From an uncultured Mucispirillum sp. (GTDB taxonomy: Bacteria; Chrysiogenota; Deferribacteres; Deferribacterales; Mucispirillaceae): a stretch of 64,000 nucleotides of DNA. Location: assembly GCA_944325215.1 (NCBI GenBank), contig CALUZC010000003.1, positions 1 through 64,000 of the forward strand. The letters are read 5' to 3'. Below the pieces are notes generated by a model that searched no databases, was not told the DNA's origin, and saw only the letters and a program-made list of their open reading frames with translations. This document shows positions 15,706 through 24,974 of this stretch, piece by piece (the stretch's first letter is position 1; each line of letters starts with the position of its first letter). Position numbers and translations under genes: made by a program.

Positions 15706-18700
15706 ATGAGTAAAAAGATTTATCATATGGGCCTTGATATTGGTTCTACTACAATTAAAATAGTTATTACTGATGAGCATAATAACATGCTTTATCATCA
15801 GTATAGAAGACATTTATCTGATATGCGTAATACACTTACTACCTTAATTAAGGAAGCATACGAAGAATTTAAAGATGCTTTTGTTACAATCAATGTAACA
15901 GGTTCTGGTGGTATCTCGGTATCTCAATGGCTTGGTGTTGGCTTTATTCAAGAAGTTATTGCTTCAACAGAGTGTATTAAAACAAAAATCCCTGAAACAA
16001 ATGTTGCTATTGAGCTTGGTGGTGAAGATGCTAAGCTTACATTTTTTGATAATGGTATAGACCAGCGTATGAATGAAACTTGTGCTGGTGGCACTGGTGC
16101 ATTTATTGACCAGATGGCAGTTGTTCTCCAAACTGATGCAGCAGGCCTTAATGAGATGGCAAAAAATTATAAAACTATATATCCGATTGCTGCTCGTTGT
16201 GGTGTTTTTGCAAAAACAGATGTGCTGCCATTATTAAACGAGGGGGCAGCAAAAGAAGATATTGCAGTATCTATTTTCCAAGCAGTTGTTGACCAGACTA
16301 TCGGTGGGCTTGCATGTGGCAGAACTATTTCTGGTAATGTTGCATTTTTAGGTGGTCCTTTATTTTTCTTATCAGAACTTCGTAAAAGATTTATTGAAAC
16401 ACTTTCATTAAAACCAGATGAAATAATATTCCCAGAACACCCGCAACTTTTTGTTGCTATGGGTGCGGCATTAGTTTCTAAAAATTCAGAGCCTGTATCA
16501 TTTAAATCTATTATAGAAAAAGTTGATGCTCTTTTAACTACAAAAGTTGAAAGCGAAATAGAGCAGTTACCACGTCTTTTTGAAAGTGAGGAAGAATATA
16601 AAGAATTTAAAGAACGTCACTCAAAAGAGGGCGTTTTAAATAAAAAAGAATTATCTCAAGCAGAAGGTAAATTATTTTTAGGGCTTGATGTGGGCTCTAC
16701 TACAACAAAAGCAATATTAATTGATGAAAATGATAATTTACTTTTTGAGTCATATTCATCAAACCTTGGTAACCCAGTTAAATCTGTCTTATTAGTTCTT
16801 GAAAAAATATATGCAGAGCTTCCATCATCAGCATATATTGCAAATTCTTGTATTACAGGTTATGGGGAGGGGCTTATTAAGGCTGCTTTAGGTGTTGATG
16901 AAGGTGAAGTAGAAACAGTTGCCCATTTTACAGCAGCAAGATATTTTGTTCCTAATGTATCTTTCATATTAGATATTGGTGGGCAGGATATGAAATGTAT
17001 GTATGTTCGTAAAGGAGCAATAGATAAAATTGTCCTAAACGAAGCATGTTCATCAGGTTGTGGTTCATTTATAGAAAACTTTGCAAAATCAGTTCAATCT
17101 ACAGTGCAGGATTTTGCTTCAGCAGCTTTAAAAGCAGAACACCCTGTCGATTTAGGTTCCCGCTGCACAGTTTTTATGAACTCAAAAGTAAAACAGGCAC
17201 AGAAAGAGGGTGCATCAGTTAGTGATATATCAGCAGGTCTTTCTTATTCTGTTGTAAGAAATGCTTTATATAAAGTTATCAAAATGAGCAGTGTGGAAGA
17301 TTTAGGCGAACATGTAGTGGTTCAAGGTGGTGCATTTTTTAATGATGCTGTTTTAAGAGCTTTTGAACTTTCAGTTGGTGCAAAAGTAACTCGTTTTGCT
17401 ATATCTGGCCATATGGGTGCATTTGGTTCTGCTTTAATTGCAAAAGATAGATATACTGGTGAAAAATCTACATTAATAGCAGCAGAAGCAATTAGTTCAT
17501 TTGACATGGAATCTATTAACGTTCGTTGTAAAAGATGCTCTAATCACTGCTTATTAACTGTAAATAAATTTGGTGGCAATAAAAAACGTTATATTACTGG
17601 TAATAGATGTGAAAAAGGTGTTCAAGAAGTGGAGGAAGCAAATAACCTTCCAAACCTTTATGCATATAAAAATATGCGTTTATTTGAATATTATTTACCA
17701 TTAAAGGTTGAAAATGCACCAAGAGGTGTTGTTGGTATACCACGAGTATTAAATATATATGAAAACTATCCATTTTGGTTTACATTATTTACAGAACTTG
17801 GTTTTAGGGTTGAAATATCTGATAAATCATCAAAAGAATTATTTAATACAGGTCTTGAGACTATACCATCACAAACAGTATGTTACCCAGCAAAACTTGT
17901 GCATGGTCATATAATGAACTTAATTTCAAAAGGTATTAAACGTATATTCTACCCATGTATTCAAAAAGAAGTTCATGAAGAGGGGGCAGATAATAACTAT
18001 AACTGTCCAGTAGTATGTAGCTATCCAGAAGTTATTAGATTAAATGTTGATGCTCTTGCTAATGAAAAAGTAGAATTTATGGGACCATTTTTACCATTAA
18101 ATGATTCTAAAGTATTAGAAAATACATTGGTAAATATGTTTAAGCAGTTTGATATTCCTGAGCAGGAAGTAAGAATTGCAGCAAGAAAAGCCGAAATAGA
18201 GATGGCAAACTTTAGGCAGGATATAAGAGATAAAGGGGAAGAAACTCTTGCATATATTGAAAAACACAATATTCAAGGTATAGTTCTTTCAGGCAGACCA
18301 TACCATATTGATAATGAAATAAATCATGGTATACCAGAGCTTATTACATCAAATGGGTTAGCAGTTTTAACAGAGGATTCTATTGCTCACCTTGCAACAG
18401 TTGAGCGACCAATGAATGCTGTTGACCAGTGGACATACCATTCAAGGTTATATAAAGCTGCCAGCTTTGTAGCAGAAAGAGATAATATAGAGCTTATTCA
18501 GTTAAACTCATTTGGATGTGGTCTTGATGCTGTAACAACTGAACAGGTTTATGATATATTAAATAGGCATGAAAAATTATATACTGTAATTAAAATAGAT
18601 GAAGGTAGTAATTTAGGTGCTGTTCGTATACGTATCCGTTCATTAATGGCAGCTATTCAGGACAGGAAAAAACGTGGAATTGATAGAAACTTTACACCTG

Positions 18701-19953
18701 CTACAAAAGGTGCAGAATTTACTAAGGAAATGAAAGAAACTCATACAATTGTTATACCACAGCTTTCACCAATCCATATCCATATGATGAAAGAGGCTTT
18801 AACAGCAGAGGGTTATAAAGTAAAAGTTTTAGAAACTACAGATAGAAGTGATATAGAATGTGGCTTAAAACATATTAATAATGATGCATGTTTTCCTGCT
18901 ATTGTTGCAGTTGGTCAGTTATTAAATTATGTAATGAGTCCAAACTGTGACACTGAAAGGGTTGCAGTATTAATATCGCAGACAGCAGGTGGCTGTAGGG
19001 CTACAAATTATATAGGCTGGCTTAAAAATGCATTAAATAGAGCAGGGCTTAGTCATATACCAGTTCTTTCATTTAACCTGCATGGTTTAGAAGCCCATGA
19101 GGGATTTAGAATTACAATGCCTATGATTAGAAGAATGATTATGGGTATCTTATATGGTGATTTATTAATGAGAATGTTATATAGATGCCGTCCTTATGAA
19201 AAAGTGAAAGGCGAAACAGAAGCTTTATATAATAAATGGTCAGATATTTGTGCTAGAAACGTATATAACTATAACTGGCGTCAGTTTAAACGTGATGTTT
19301 ATGATATTGTGGAAGAATTTGATAATATAGAGATGGACGAAACTCGCAAACCACGTGTTGGTGTAGTAGGTGAGATATTAATTAAATTTCACCCAGATGC
19401 TAACAATAAGGCAGTGGAAGTAATTGAGCGTGAAGGTGGGGAAGCAGTAGTGCCAGATTTTATGGACTTTATATTATATAGTGCATATGATGATATTTAT
19501 AGAAGCAAATATATGGCAGGTTCAAAAATCAGACGTTATGTTGCAAGATATATTATTTGGATGATAGAACATAAACGTAACATAATGAGAAAAGCGTTAA
19601 GAAAAAGTAAGCATTTTGAAGCTATGCCAAATATTTTTGAGCTTGCAAATTTAGCAGAAAAAATAGTATCTCTTGGTAATCAGTCAGGTGAAGGCTGGCT
19701 TTTAACTGCTGAAATGGTGGAATTAATTGAAGGTGGTGTTGGTAACATATTATGTGTGCAGCCATTTGCATGTCTTCCAAACCACGTAACTGGTAAAGGT
19801 GTAATGAAAGCACTTCGCGTTGCTTATGATAATGTAAATATAGCAGCAGTGGATTATGATCCAGGTGCAAGTGAAGTTAACCAGCTTAACCGTATTAAGC
19901 TTTTAATGAGTGTAGCACAGAAAAATTTAGCTATAATGAGAAAGCAGATATAG
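15706..19953 (+). CDS. Fused 2-hydroxyacyl-CoA dehydratase activase-type protein
   Basis: A 1415-residue cytoplasmic protein combining parts of the BadF/BadG/BcrA/BcrD activase family and HgdB-like dehydratase subunits. Domain 1 (~1-270) has the ASKHA phosphate loop GLDIGSTT (9-16) and the cluster-ligand region NETCAGGTGAF (C126). Domain 2 (~324-590) repeats it with GLDVGSTTT and EACSSGCGSF (C448, C452). The C-terminal two-thirds has a CxxC-x-HC segment (~610) and HgdB/DUF2229-type sequence with conserved Cys (HEEGADNNYNCPVVCSYPE). Activases of this family pass one electron to dehydratases using ATP and a [4Fe-4S] cluster. Such giant fusions are common in anaerobes, but their substrate is unknown. 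No separate dehydratase genes lie nearby. Confidence 0.85.
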   Translation: MSKKIYHMGLDIGSTTIKIVITDEHNNMLYHQYRRHLSDMRNTLTTLIKEAYEEFKDAFVTINVTGSGGISVSQWLGVGFIQEVIASTECIKTKIPETNVAIELGGEDAKLTFFDNGIDQRMNETCAGGTGAFIDQMAVVLQTDAAGLNEMAKNYKTIYPIAARCGVFAKTDVLPLLNEGAAKEDIAVSIFQAVVDQTIGGLACGRTISGNVAFLGGPLFFLSELRKRFIETLSLKPDEIIFPEHPQLFVAMGAALVSKNSEPVSFKSIIEKVDALLTTKVESEIEQLPRLFESEEEYKEFKERHSKEGVLNKKELSQAEGKLFLGLDVGSTTTKAILIDENDNLLFESYSSNLGNPVKSVLLVLEKIYAELPSSAYIANSCITGYGEGLIKAALGVDEGEVETVAHFTAARYFVPNVSFILDIGGQDMKCMYVRKGAIDKIVLNEACSSGCGSFIENFAKSVQSTVQDFASAALKAEHPVDLGSRCTVFMNSKVKQAQKEGASVSDISAGLSYSVVRNALYKVIKMSSVEDLGEHVVVQGGAFFNDAVLRAFELSVGAKVTRFAISGHMGAFGSALIAKDRYTGEKSTLIAAEAISSFDMESINVRCKRCSNHCLLTVNKFGGNKKRYITGNRCEKGVQEVEEANNLPNLYAYKNMRLFEYYLPLKVENAPRGVVGIPRVLNIYENYPFWFTLFTELGFRVEISDKSSKELFNTGLETIPSQTVCYPAKLVHGHIMNLISKGIKRIFYPCIQKEVHEEGADNNYNCPVVCSYPEVIRLNVDALANEKVEFMGPFLPLNDSKVLENTLVNMFKQFDIPEQEVRIAARKAEIEMANFRQDIRDKGEETLAYIEKHNIQGIVLSGRPYHIDNEINHGIPELITSNGLAVLTEDSIAHLATVERPMNAVDQWTYHSRLYKAASFVAERDNIELIQLNSFGCGLDAVTTEQVYDILNRHEKLYTVIKIDEGSNLGAVRIRIRSLMAAIQDRKKRGIDRNFTPATKGAEFTKEMKETHTIVIPQLSPIHIHMMKEALTAEGYKVKVLETTDRSDIECGLKHINNDACFPAIVAVGQLLNYVMSPNCDTERVAVLISQTAGGCRATNYIGWLKNALNRAGLSHIPVLSFNLHGLEAHEGFRITMPMIRRMIMGILYGDLLMRMLYRCRPYEKVKGETEALYNKWSDICARNVYNYNWRQFKRDVYDIVEEFDNIEMDETRKPRVGVVGEILIKFHPDANNKAVEVIEREGGEAVVPDFMDFILYSAYDDIYRSKYMAGSKIRRYVARYIIWMIEHKRNIMRKALRKSKHFEAMPNIFELANLAEKIVSLGNQSGEGWLLTAEMVELIEGGVGNILCVQPFACLPNHVTGKGVMKALRVAYDNVNIAAVDYDPGASEVNQLNRIKLLMSVAQKNLAIMRKQI

Positions 19954-19962
19954 TAATATAAG

Positions 19963-19994
19963 AAGGGTTATCTATAAGGATAACCCTTTTTTGT
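19963..19994 (+). terminator. Terminator of the activase gene
   Basis: A 10-bp stem (19963-19972 with 19979-19988), a 6-nt loop and a run of T residues. Confidence 0.88.
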
Positions 19995-20100
19995 ATAACA
20001 AAAATATTTTAATTATAAATATTATTATAACTTAACTTAAAATATATTGCATTATTTGTTTAGATTCTATATAAATCTTTCATATTATAATATTGTATTA

Positions 20101-20116
20101 TGGCACAATTTATGCT
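20101..20116 (+). promoter_or_regulatory. Sigma-54-like -24/-12 element
   Basis: TGGCAC at 20101-20106 and ATGC at 20112-20115 place GG and GC at the spacing required for sigma-54 promoters. Start of transcription would be near 20127, 27 nt before the lipoprotein start at 20154. A chance match in AT-rich DNA is possible. Confidence 0.35.
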
Positions 20117-20153
20117 TATACTAACATATCGGATTGCATAACGGGGTTTTGAT

Positions 20154-20690
20154 GTGAAAATCAAAGTTATTTTGATTATATTACTTATTTTTTTTATTTC
20201 ATCTTGTGCTGATGATGTTACAAAACATACGTATCACTTTGCAACGGCATCTGGTTATTTAAATAGTATTAATTCTATTTCTGCAGATGGTAATAATGCT
20301 GTTTGTATAGATGTAAATAACAAACATGTTCTTGATTTAAAATATAGAATGGAATCAAAAGGTAGATATGGTGATGATCCATCATCTGATATAAAAAACA
20401 GCTATTTAAAAGTTATTAATGGCAGGTTTTTTGTAGATGGTTTGGCTATGAATGTTAATTTAGTTGATGAAAGAGTATTAATGTATAACACAACTATTGA
20501 TGATATGGTAGGTGTTGTGGATATTCGTGGTATAGAACAGTTTATAAATCAAGGAGAACATACAGTAGAATTTTATATAACAGCAAGAGAATATAGTGGT
20601 AATCACAATTCTACAAGTAATGAAGAAACATTTGGTGCAGTATTTGGCAAAGTAAAGTTTGATAGCACTGGTTCAAATTGTAATTTCTAA
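20154..20690 (+). CDS. Lipoprotein of unknown function
   Basis: A 178-residue protein starting with GTG. The short signal peptide ends in lipobox ISSC (Cys18), so it should be a lipid-anchored envelope protein. The mature part is a compact mixed alpha/beta domain with Cys at two further positions. No other plausible start exists, since an ATG 3 nt upstream is followed at once by a stop in its frame. First of three unrelated-looking lipoprotein genes within 3 kb. No family recognised. Confidence 0.6.
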   Translation: MKIKVILIILLIFFISSCADDVTKHTYHFATASGYLNSINSISADGNNAVCIDVNNKHVLDLKYRMESKGRYGDDPSSDIKNSYLKVINGRFFVDGLAMNVNLVDERVLMYNTTIDDMVGVVDIRGIEQFINQGEHTVEFYITAREYSGNHNSTSNEETFGAVFGKVKFDSTGSNCNF

Positions 20691-20756
20691 TATTAATCTT
20701 TCTTTAAAAGTAATATATTTTTTCATATAAAAAGGCTTATTTTATCTTTTTATTTG

Positions 20757-20784
20757 TTGACAAATAATGCCATTAGGGTATAAT
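20757..20784 (+). promoter_or_regulatory. Promoter of the lipoprotein gene at 20818
   Basis: Consensus TTGACA (20757-20762), a 16-bp spacer and consensus TATAAT (20779-20784). One of the best sigma-70-type matches in the window, suggesting strong expression. Confidence 0.75.
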
Positions 20785-20817
20785 ACCAACATACAAAATT
20801 TATAAAAGGAGAAGAAA

Positions 20818-21609
20818 ATGAAAAAGTCTTTTTTATTATTTCTTTCAAGCATTATAGCTGTTTTTTTAGTAACAGGTTGTGCTGAAGAAAACAAAAATAA
20901 TGGTGGTTCAACTACTACACCACCTAGTGTAGTTCCTATTGATCCATCTAATCCATCATCATTAACTGACTTATTAGGGAATTATGAAATAGTGTTTTTC
21001 TATACTGATGGAAGTGGTCAACTATCAATTGCTAGTGATTGTTCTAAAGTAGAATATTATACTGGAAAAGCAGATGCAAAATGTGTTCAAGGCACAAATA
21101 ATGTTGATTTTAGAGGTTATGGAAGAGTAGGAGTAGATAATCCAGCCAGTCCAACAACTATTAATATTACAACTAAAATGCAAATGACAAATGAATGTTT
21201 AAAAAATCCTACTGTTGGTGCATGTGCAAATGATGCATTAGGACCAATCAATTATTGGAGCCAAGCTCAAAATAATCAGTATAATTATAATGTATTTACA
21301 CCAATACCAATGGATGCAATTGTAGATGGTGCAGTAAATAATGGTACAAGTGCTGTAACAGGTGTTAAAGGTAGACATCTTAAAGCAAATGTTAATACAA
21401 CAGGTTCAACATATAAGTTTGAATTATTATCTGATGGTTCTATTAGAAATACAATGGTAGACCGTAGTATATTACCAGCTAATGTTACAGTAATTATGAA
21501 AAAAATTGATACTTTTCCTAGCGGTTATACATTAGATAAAGATATTAAATTTCCAGAACCTGTTATAGAAGGTTTTGTTGATAATCCAGCAGCTGCAACT
21601 GCGGAATAA
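20818..21609 (+). CDS. Lipoprotein of unknown function
   Basis: A 263-residue protein with signal peptide and lipobox VTGC (Cys21), then a low-complexity Asn/Gly/Thr/Pro linker and a domain with paired cysteines. AAAGGAG lies upstream of the ATG. It forms a complete single-gene unit with a consensus promoter and a strong terminator. No family recognised. The LTDLLGNYEI segment resembles LDSFIGNYKP in the lipoprotein at 21901, hinting at a shared domain type. Confidence 0.65.
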   Translation: MKKSFLLFLSSIIAVFLVTGCAEENKNNGGSTTTPPSVVPIDPSNPSSLTDLLGNYEIVFFYTDGSGQLSIASDCSKVEYYTGKADAKCVQGTNNVDFRGYGRVGVDNPASPTTINITTKMQMTNECLKNPTVGACANDALGPINYWSQAQNNQYNYNVFTPIPMDAIVDGAVNNGTSAVTGVKGRHLKANVNTTGSTYKFELLSDGSIRNTMVDRSILPANVTVIMKKIDTFPSGYTLDKDIKFPEPVIEGFVDNPAAATAE

Positions 21610-21631
21610 TATATTAAACTCTATATATACG

Positions 21632-21664
21632 AAAATGGCGATAGTTTATCGCCATTTTTTTTTG
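21632..21664 (+). terminator. Strong terminator after the 20818 lipoprotein
   Basis: A stem with ATGGCGATA paired to TATCGCCAT and a 3-nt loop, then a run of nine or more T residues. Confidence 0.9.
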
Positions 21665-21850
21665 ATATAATTTTTATCACTATTTTATTTTTTAAATACA
21701 TACATATATTTATTTCATTTATCATTTAACTATAACCATACTATTATCCTTTTATATTATTATTTAACTGTATTAGATTATATTAGATTATATATAAATA
21801 TATTATATATATTATCATATGTTATATGATGTTTATTTTATATGGAATAT
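21665..21850. other. AT-rich spacer with short TATTAGAT/TATA repeats
   Basis: No gene seen. It holds short direct repeats (TATATTAGAT-like) between two convergent terminators. Confidence 0.35.
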
Positions 21851-21851
21851 A

Positions 21852-21883
21852 AAAAACTACCCACAATATAGCAGGTAGTTTTT
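21852..21883. terminator. Terminator for the minus-strand lipoprotein operon
   Basis: A 10-bp perfect stem (21852-21861 with 21874-21883) with A-rich and T-rich ends. It can act in both directions and lies 17 nt past the stop of the 21901 gene. Confidence 0.8.
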
Positions 21884-21900
21884 AAATTTAATTTAATCTT

Positions 21901-22974
21901 TTATTGATAGTATTTAGTATTTTGTATTTGAACTACTGGAAGTAGATTTAATGAGCTGTTTTGAATATATTTTAAACGCATAGTTACTTTATTGTTACTA
22001 TCTCCAAAAGTCATATCACTGTAATTAGTATCTTTTGGGCTATAGTCAATTTGTGTTGTCCTTATTGTAACATCATCTTCTTTTAAACCAATTAAACCAA
22101 CTTTTTCAAAGGCAGTATTTAAACCACCAGAATAGTCAGTTTCTTTTAATGTGTAGCTTTTTGTGGAATAATATAAATTATCCATACCGCTATCTGTTTT
22201 TATTAAACATGATTTTAAAGTAGGGTTAGTTACTTGTATTTTATAAGTTATTGGTATTGTAACATCTAAATTTTGTGCTAAACTAGGGTTTACTACCATT
22301 TCACCTGCAAAGTCTGTTCCACCATAGTATGTAGTATTAGCACAATTTATATTTTCAATTCTATAATAGCCTATATATTTCATAGCACCATTTGGCGAAG
22401 TGCAACTATTATCATTATTTGTACCAGTTTCTAATGGGTCGCAAATAGTATAATATTTTGTAACTTCTTCTTCTGTTGTGCTGTCTGTAACATTTGTCAT
22501 ACTATCTGCAATTTTTCTAAGTGCTGAAATTTTATAGGTATTACCATTTGTAGTAATAGTTATTGGATTTGTTAAAGTAATATGACTTCTATCATATTCA
22601 GTAGTTTCATCAATTTTTACTTCACCTAAAGGTGTAAGAGTAGGTTGAATAGTAAGTGAACCGTTATCTTTATAGCCTTGGTTATATACAGCATAGTTAT
22701 ATTCTAGTGTATTTGTTGTTTTATTAGGGAAAATATTTATTATTCCATTTAAATAATCTATATCTATTTCTGTTTTTAATGGTTCTGTTACTATTATACT
22801 TGGTTTATAGTTTCCTATAAAAGAGTCTAAATTATTTATATCTAATGGAGTATTTTTTTCTGTTACATACGGTTTTGGGTCTGGCACTGGTTTATCTTCT
22901 AAAGCTGCACAGCCCATAAACACTATAAATGATAGTAATGAAAAAGTTAAGATTTTTAAAAATGATTTATTCAT
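21901..22974 (-). CDS. Lipoprotein of unknown function
   Basis: A 357-residue protein with a signal peptide and lipobox FMGC, followed by a Pro-rich linker and a long Thr/Asn-rich beta-type region. Six cysteines in the mature part could form disulphides. The ATG at 22974 is preferred to an upstream GTG because GAGG lies 9 nt before it. It is co-directional with and 21 nt downstream of the outer-membrane protein gene at 22996, so they are probably one operon. No family recognised. Confidence 0.62.
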   Translation of the reverse strand: MNKSFLKILTFSLLSFIVFMGCAALEDKPVPDPKPYVTEKNTPLDINNLDSFIGNYKPSIIVTEPLKTEIDIDYLNGIINIFPNKTTNTLEYNYAVYNQGYKDNGSLTIQPTLTPLGEVKIDETTEYDRSHITLTNPITITTNGNTYKISALRKIADSMTNVTDSTTEEEVTKYYTICDPLETGTNNDNSCTSPNGAMKYIGYYRIENINCANTTYYGGTDFAGEMVVNPSLAQNLDVTIPITYKIQVTNPTLKSCLIKTDSGMDNLYYSTKSYTLKETDYSGGLNTAFEKVGLIGLKEDDVTIRTTQIDYSPKDTNYSDMTFGDSNNKVTMRLKYIQNSSLNLLPVVQIQNTKYYQ

Positions 22975-22995
22975 AATTATATACCTCACATAATA

Positions 22996-23934
22996 CTAGA
23001 AATTAGCCTGTAATGTTACCATAGCAGTAAGACGAGTTAAAAAGCCAACTTCAGCTAATATATCAAAATACCTGTTTACAGAGTACATAACGCCTGCATT
23101 AAATGTCCAAGGGGAAGCATACTCTGCATCTGCTTTATATTTAGATGTGATTTGTAATGGCTCATTTTGACCTATAATAGTGCCTGCCGGAAGTGTAACA
23201 GTGTATGAGCCTGAAACTTGGTTACCCATTGGCATATATGTGTATTGTGTACCAAGCATAAATGCTACTTTCATATCTTTTGGAAGTGGCACATTCACAC
23301 CAACCCTTGCACCTACAATTAATGTTTGAATAATGTTATCTGTTCTATCTGTTGATGTCCAAGCGTAGTTACCATTTATAACTGCAAATGGCACAACCCT
23401 GCCTAATCTAAAACCATAAGAAAGGGCAGCACCTATTGCACCAGTATCAGCTTTAAATGGGTTTACCTGGTCTAGCTTATAACCATTTGGCATAGCTGCA
23501 TTACCATCTGCTACTGCTGTAAATTTTGACTTACCTTCTGTATGCATATATACACCAAATATAGACATAAATGGAAGCAGGTTAATACCAGCCCTAAAAC
23601 CTACAGAGTTTGTTTCTACTTTTGCATTATACATATTTACAGGTATAGCTGTTGCTTCTGTATTAAAAGCAGGGTGGAAACCCCAGCCTCTAGCGTTAGT
23701 AATATTTTGTGGTATCTGCATATGGTAATAAATGGCAGATACAAAGAATGGTTTTGCTGGCCTCATACCTTGGGCTCTCATTTGTTTACCTAAGATTGGC
23801 AGGTAATCTTCCACAACATGCGTCCTAGGGATAGGAGCAGGGCGTTTTTTTGTGGCATTATCTTGAGCAAATGCTACACTATTACTTGCTATAAATACAA
23901 GTAAAGTAAAAAGTAAAACATTAAATTTTTTCAT
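22996..23934 (-). CDS. Predicted outer-membrane beta-barrel protein
   Basis: A 312-residue protein with a cleavable signal peptide (cleavage probably after VAFA, ~23). The mature part alternates short amphipathic strands with Gly/Asn turns and ends in a C-terminal phenylalanine (TLQANF), the usual barrel-insertion signal. Segments such as GVNVPLPKDMKVAFMLGTQY and PWTFNAGVMYSVNRYFDIL resemble transporter-like porin barrels. Function unknown. First gene of an operon with the 21901 lipoprotein. Confidence 0.65.
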   Translation of the reverse strand: MKKFNVLLFTLLVFIASNSVAFAQDNATKKRPAPIPRTHVVEDYLPILGKQMRAQGMRPAKPFFVSAIYYHMQIPQNITNARGWGFHPAFNTEATAIPVNMYNAKVETNSVGFRAGINLLPFMSIFGVYMHTEGKSKFTAVADGNAAMPNGYKLDQVNPFKADTGAIGAALSYGFRLGRVVPFAVINGNYAWTSTDRTDNIIQTLIVGARVGVNVPLPKDMKVAFMLGTQYTYMPMGNQVSGSYTVTLPAGTIIGQNEPLQITSKYKADAEYASPWTFNAGVMYSVNRYFDILAEVGFLTRLTAMVTLQANF

Positions 23935-24177
23935 GATAAATAAAACCTCATATATACTTTTTTATATATAAAAAACTGCATGCAAATTATATATTATATT
24001 CTACCACTTGTAAAGTAAATTATGCCTTAAATATATGACATTTTTTTAAAAATTGTATTTATTGCAATAGAGTTAATAACAAGTCATTTTAAAATATAAT
24101 TTATAATTGATTTATACAGGATATTATGGTAATTATACTGGTTTAATAATATTTTTTTATAACCTTAAGGAGGAAAA

Positions 24178-24726
24178 ATGAAAAAAGTTTTAATTTTATC
24201 TGTATTTATTTTAGTAGTTTTTCATTCATATTCTGCACATGCTGCAAGGGGCACTCATTATTCATGGCTTACTGTTGGATATGGATACTCTCAAAGTGTT
24301 GGTGGAAGCTGGTCTTCATATGGTCCTTTAAAGTTCACTATCGGTGGTCTTTTATGGAATTATGTAGGTATGGAGCTTGGAGCAGATACCAGCTGGGACG
24401 ATATAGGTGGTAACAATACTTCATGGACGCTTGATTTAAAACCATATGTTTTAATACAATCTACTTTGGGTAATAGAAGTAATGCATTAATTCCATATGT
24501 GGGTATAGCACCTGTCTTTTCTATTGCAGGTATTGATTATAAAAATAAAGAAGATATAGCAGGGTTTGATGTGGGAGTAGCTGCAAAAGGTGGTTTAAGA
24601 GTAAGGATTATTGATGCCTTAATGTTTGGAGCCGGTATTGAATATGTATATCACCATAATAATTTACCTGCATCAAGAAATATGTCACAATTTAATGCAG
24701 TTATTGAGGCTGGTTTTAGCTGGTAA
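24178..24726 (+). CDS. Small outer-membrane beta-barrel protein
   Basis: A 182-residue protein with a signal peptide ending near AHA (~22) and about eight amphipathic strands, ending in an aromatic residue (EAGFSW). This is the size of an eight-stranded OmpW/OmpX-like barrel. AAGGAGG lies 4 nt before the ATG, a strong ribosome binding site that suggests abundant protein. Single gene followed by a hairpin. Specific role unknown. Confidence 0.68.
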   Translation: MKKVLILSVFILVVFHSYSAHAARGTHYSWLTVGYGYSQSVGGSWSSYGPLKFTIGGLLWNYVGMELGADTSWDDIGGNNTSWTLDLKPYVLIQSTLGNRSNALIPYVGIAPVFSIAGIDYKNKEDIAGFDVGVAAKGGLRVRIIDALMFGAGIEYVYHHNNLPASRNMSQFNAVIEAGFSW

Positions 24727-24738
24727 AATTGTATATTT

Positions 24739-24777
24739 ATACAGTCTTTTTAGAAACCATAAACTAAAAGACTGTAT
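24739..24777. terminator. Hairpin after the small barrel gene
   Basis: A 14-bp stem (24739-24753 with 24764-24777, one bulged T) about 12 nt after the stop codon. It lacks a clear T run on either side, so it may be a weak terminator or an mRNA 3'-end protector. Confidence 0.5.
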
Positions 24778-24974
24778 GATTAAACTTATAATTGCAATTT
24801 CTAGCACATTAAATACTTAATTTATTTTCTAGTTATACAATTTTTTTATTGATAAATTTATAAAAATTTATTATTTTAAAGTAATTATGTTACTGTATTG
24901 ATATTTTTTGGCATATTTTTTGATACTATTTCGCATTATACGTAGTGAACTACTCAATACTTGGAGCGAATTTA

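Noticed and set aside
24901-24925. Sigma-54-like site upstream of tpsB (TGGCAT followed by TTGA)
   Set aside because: The -12 position has GA instead of the nearly invariant GC, and the region is T-rich, so a chance match is likely.
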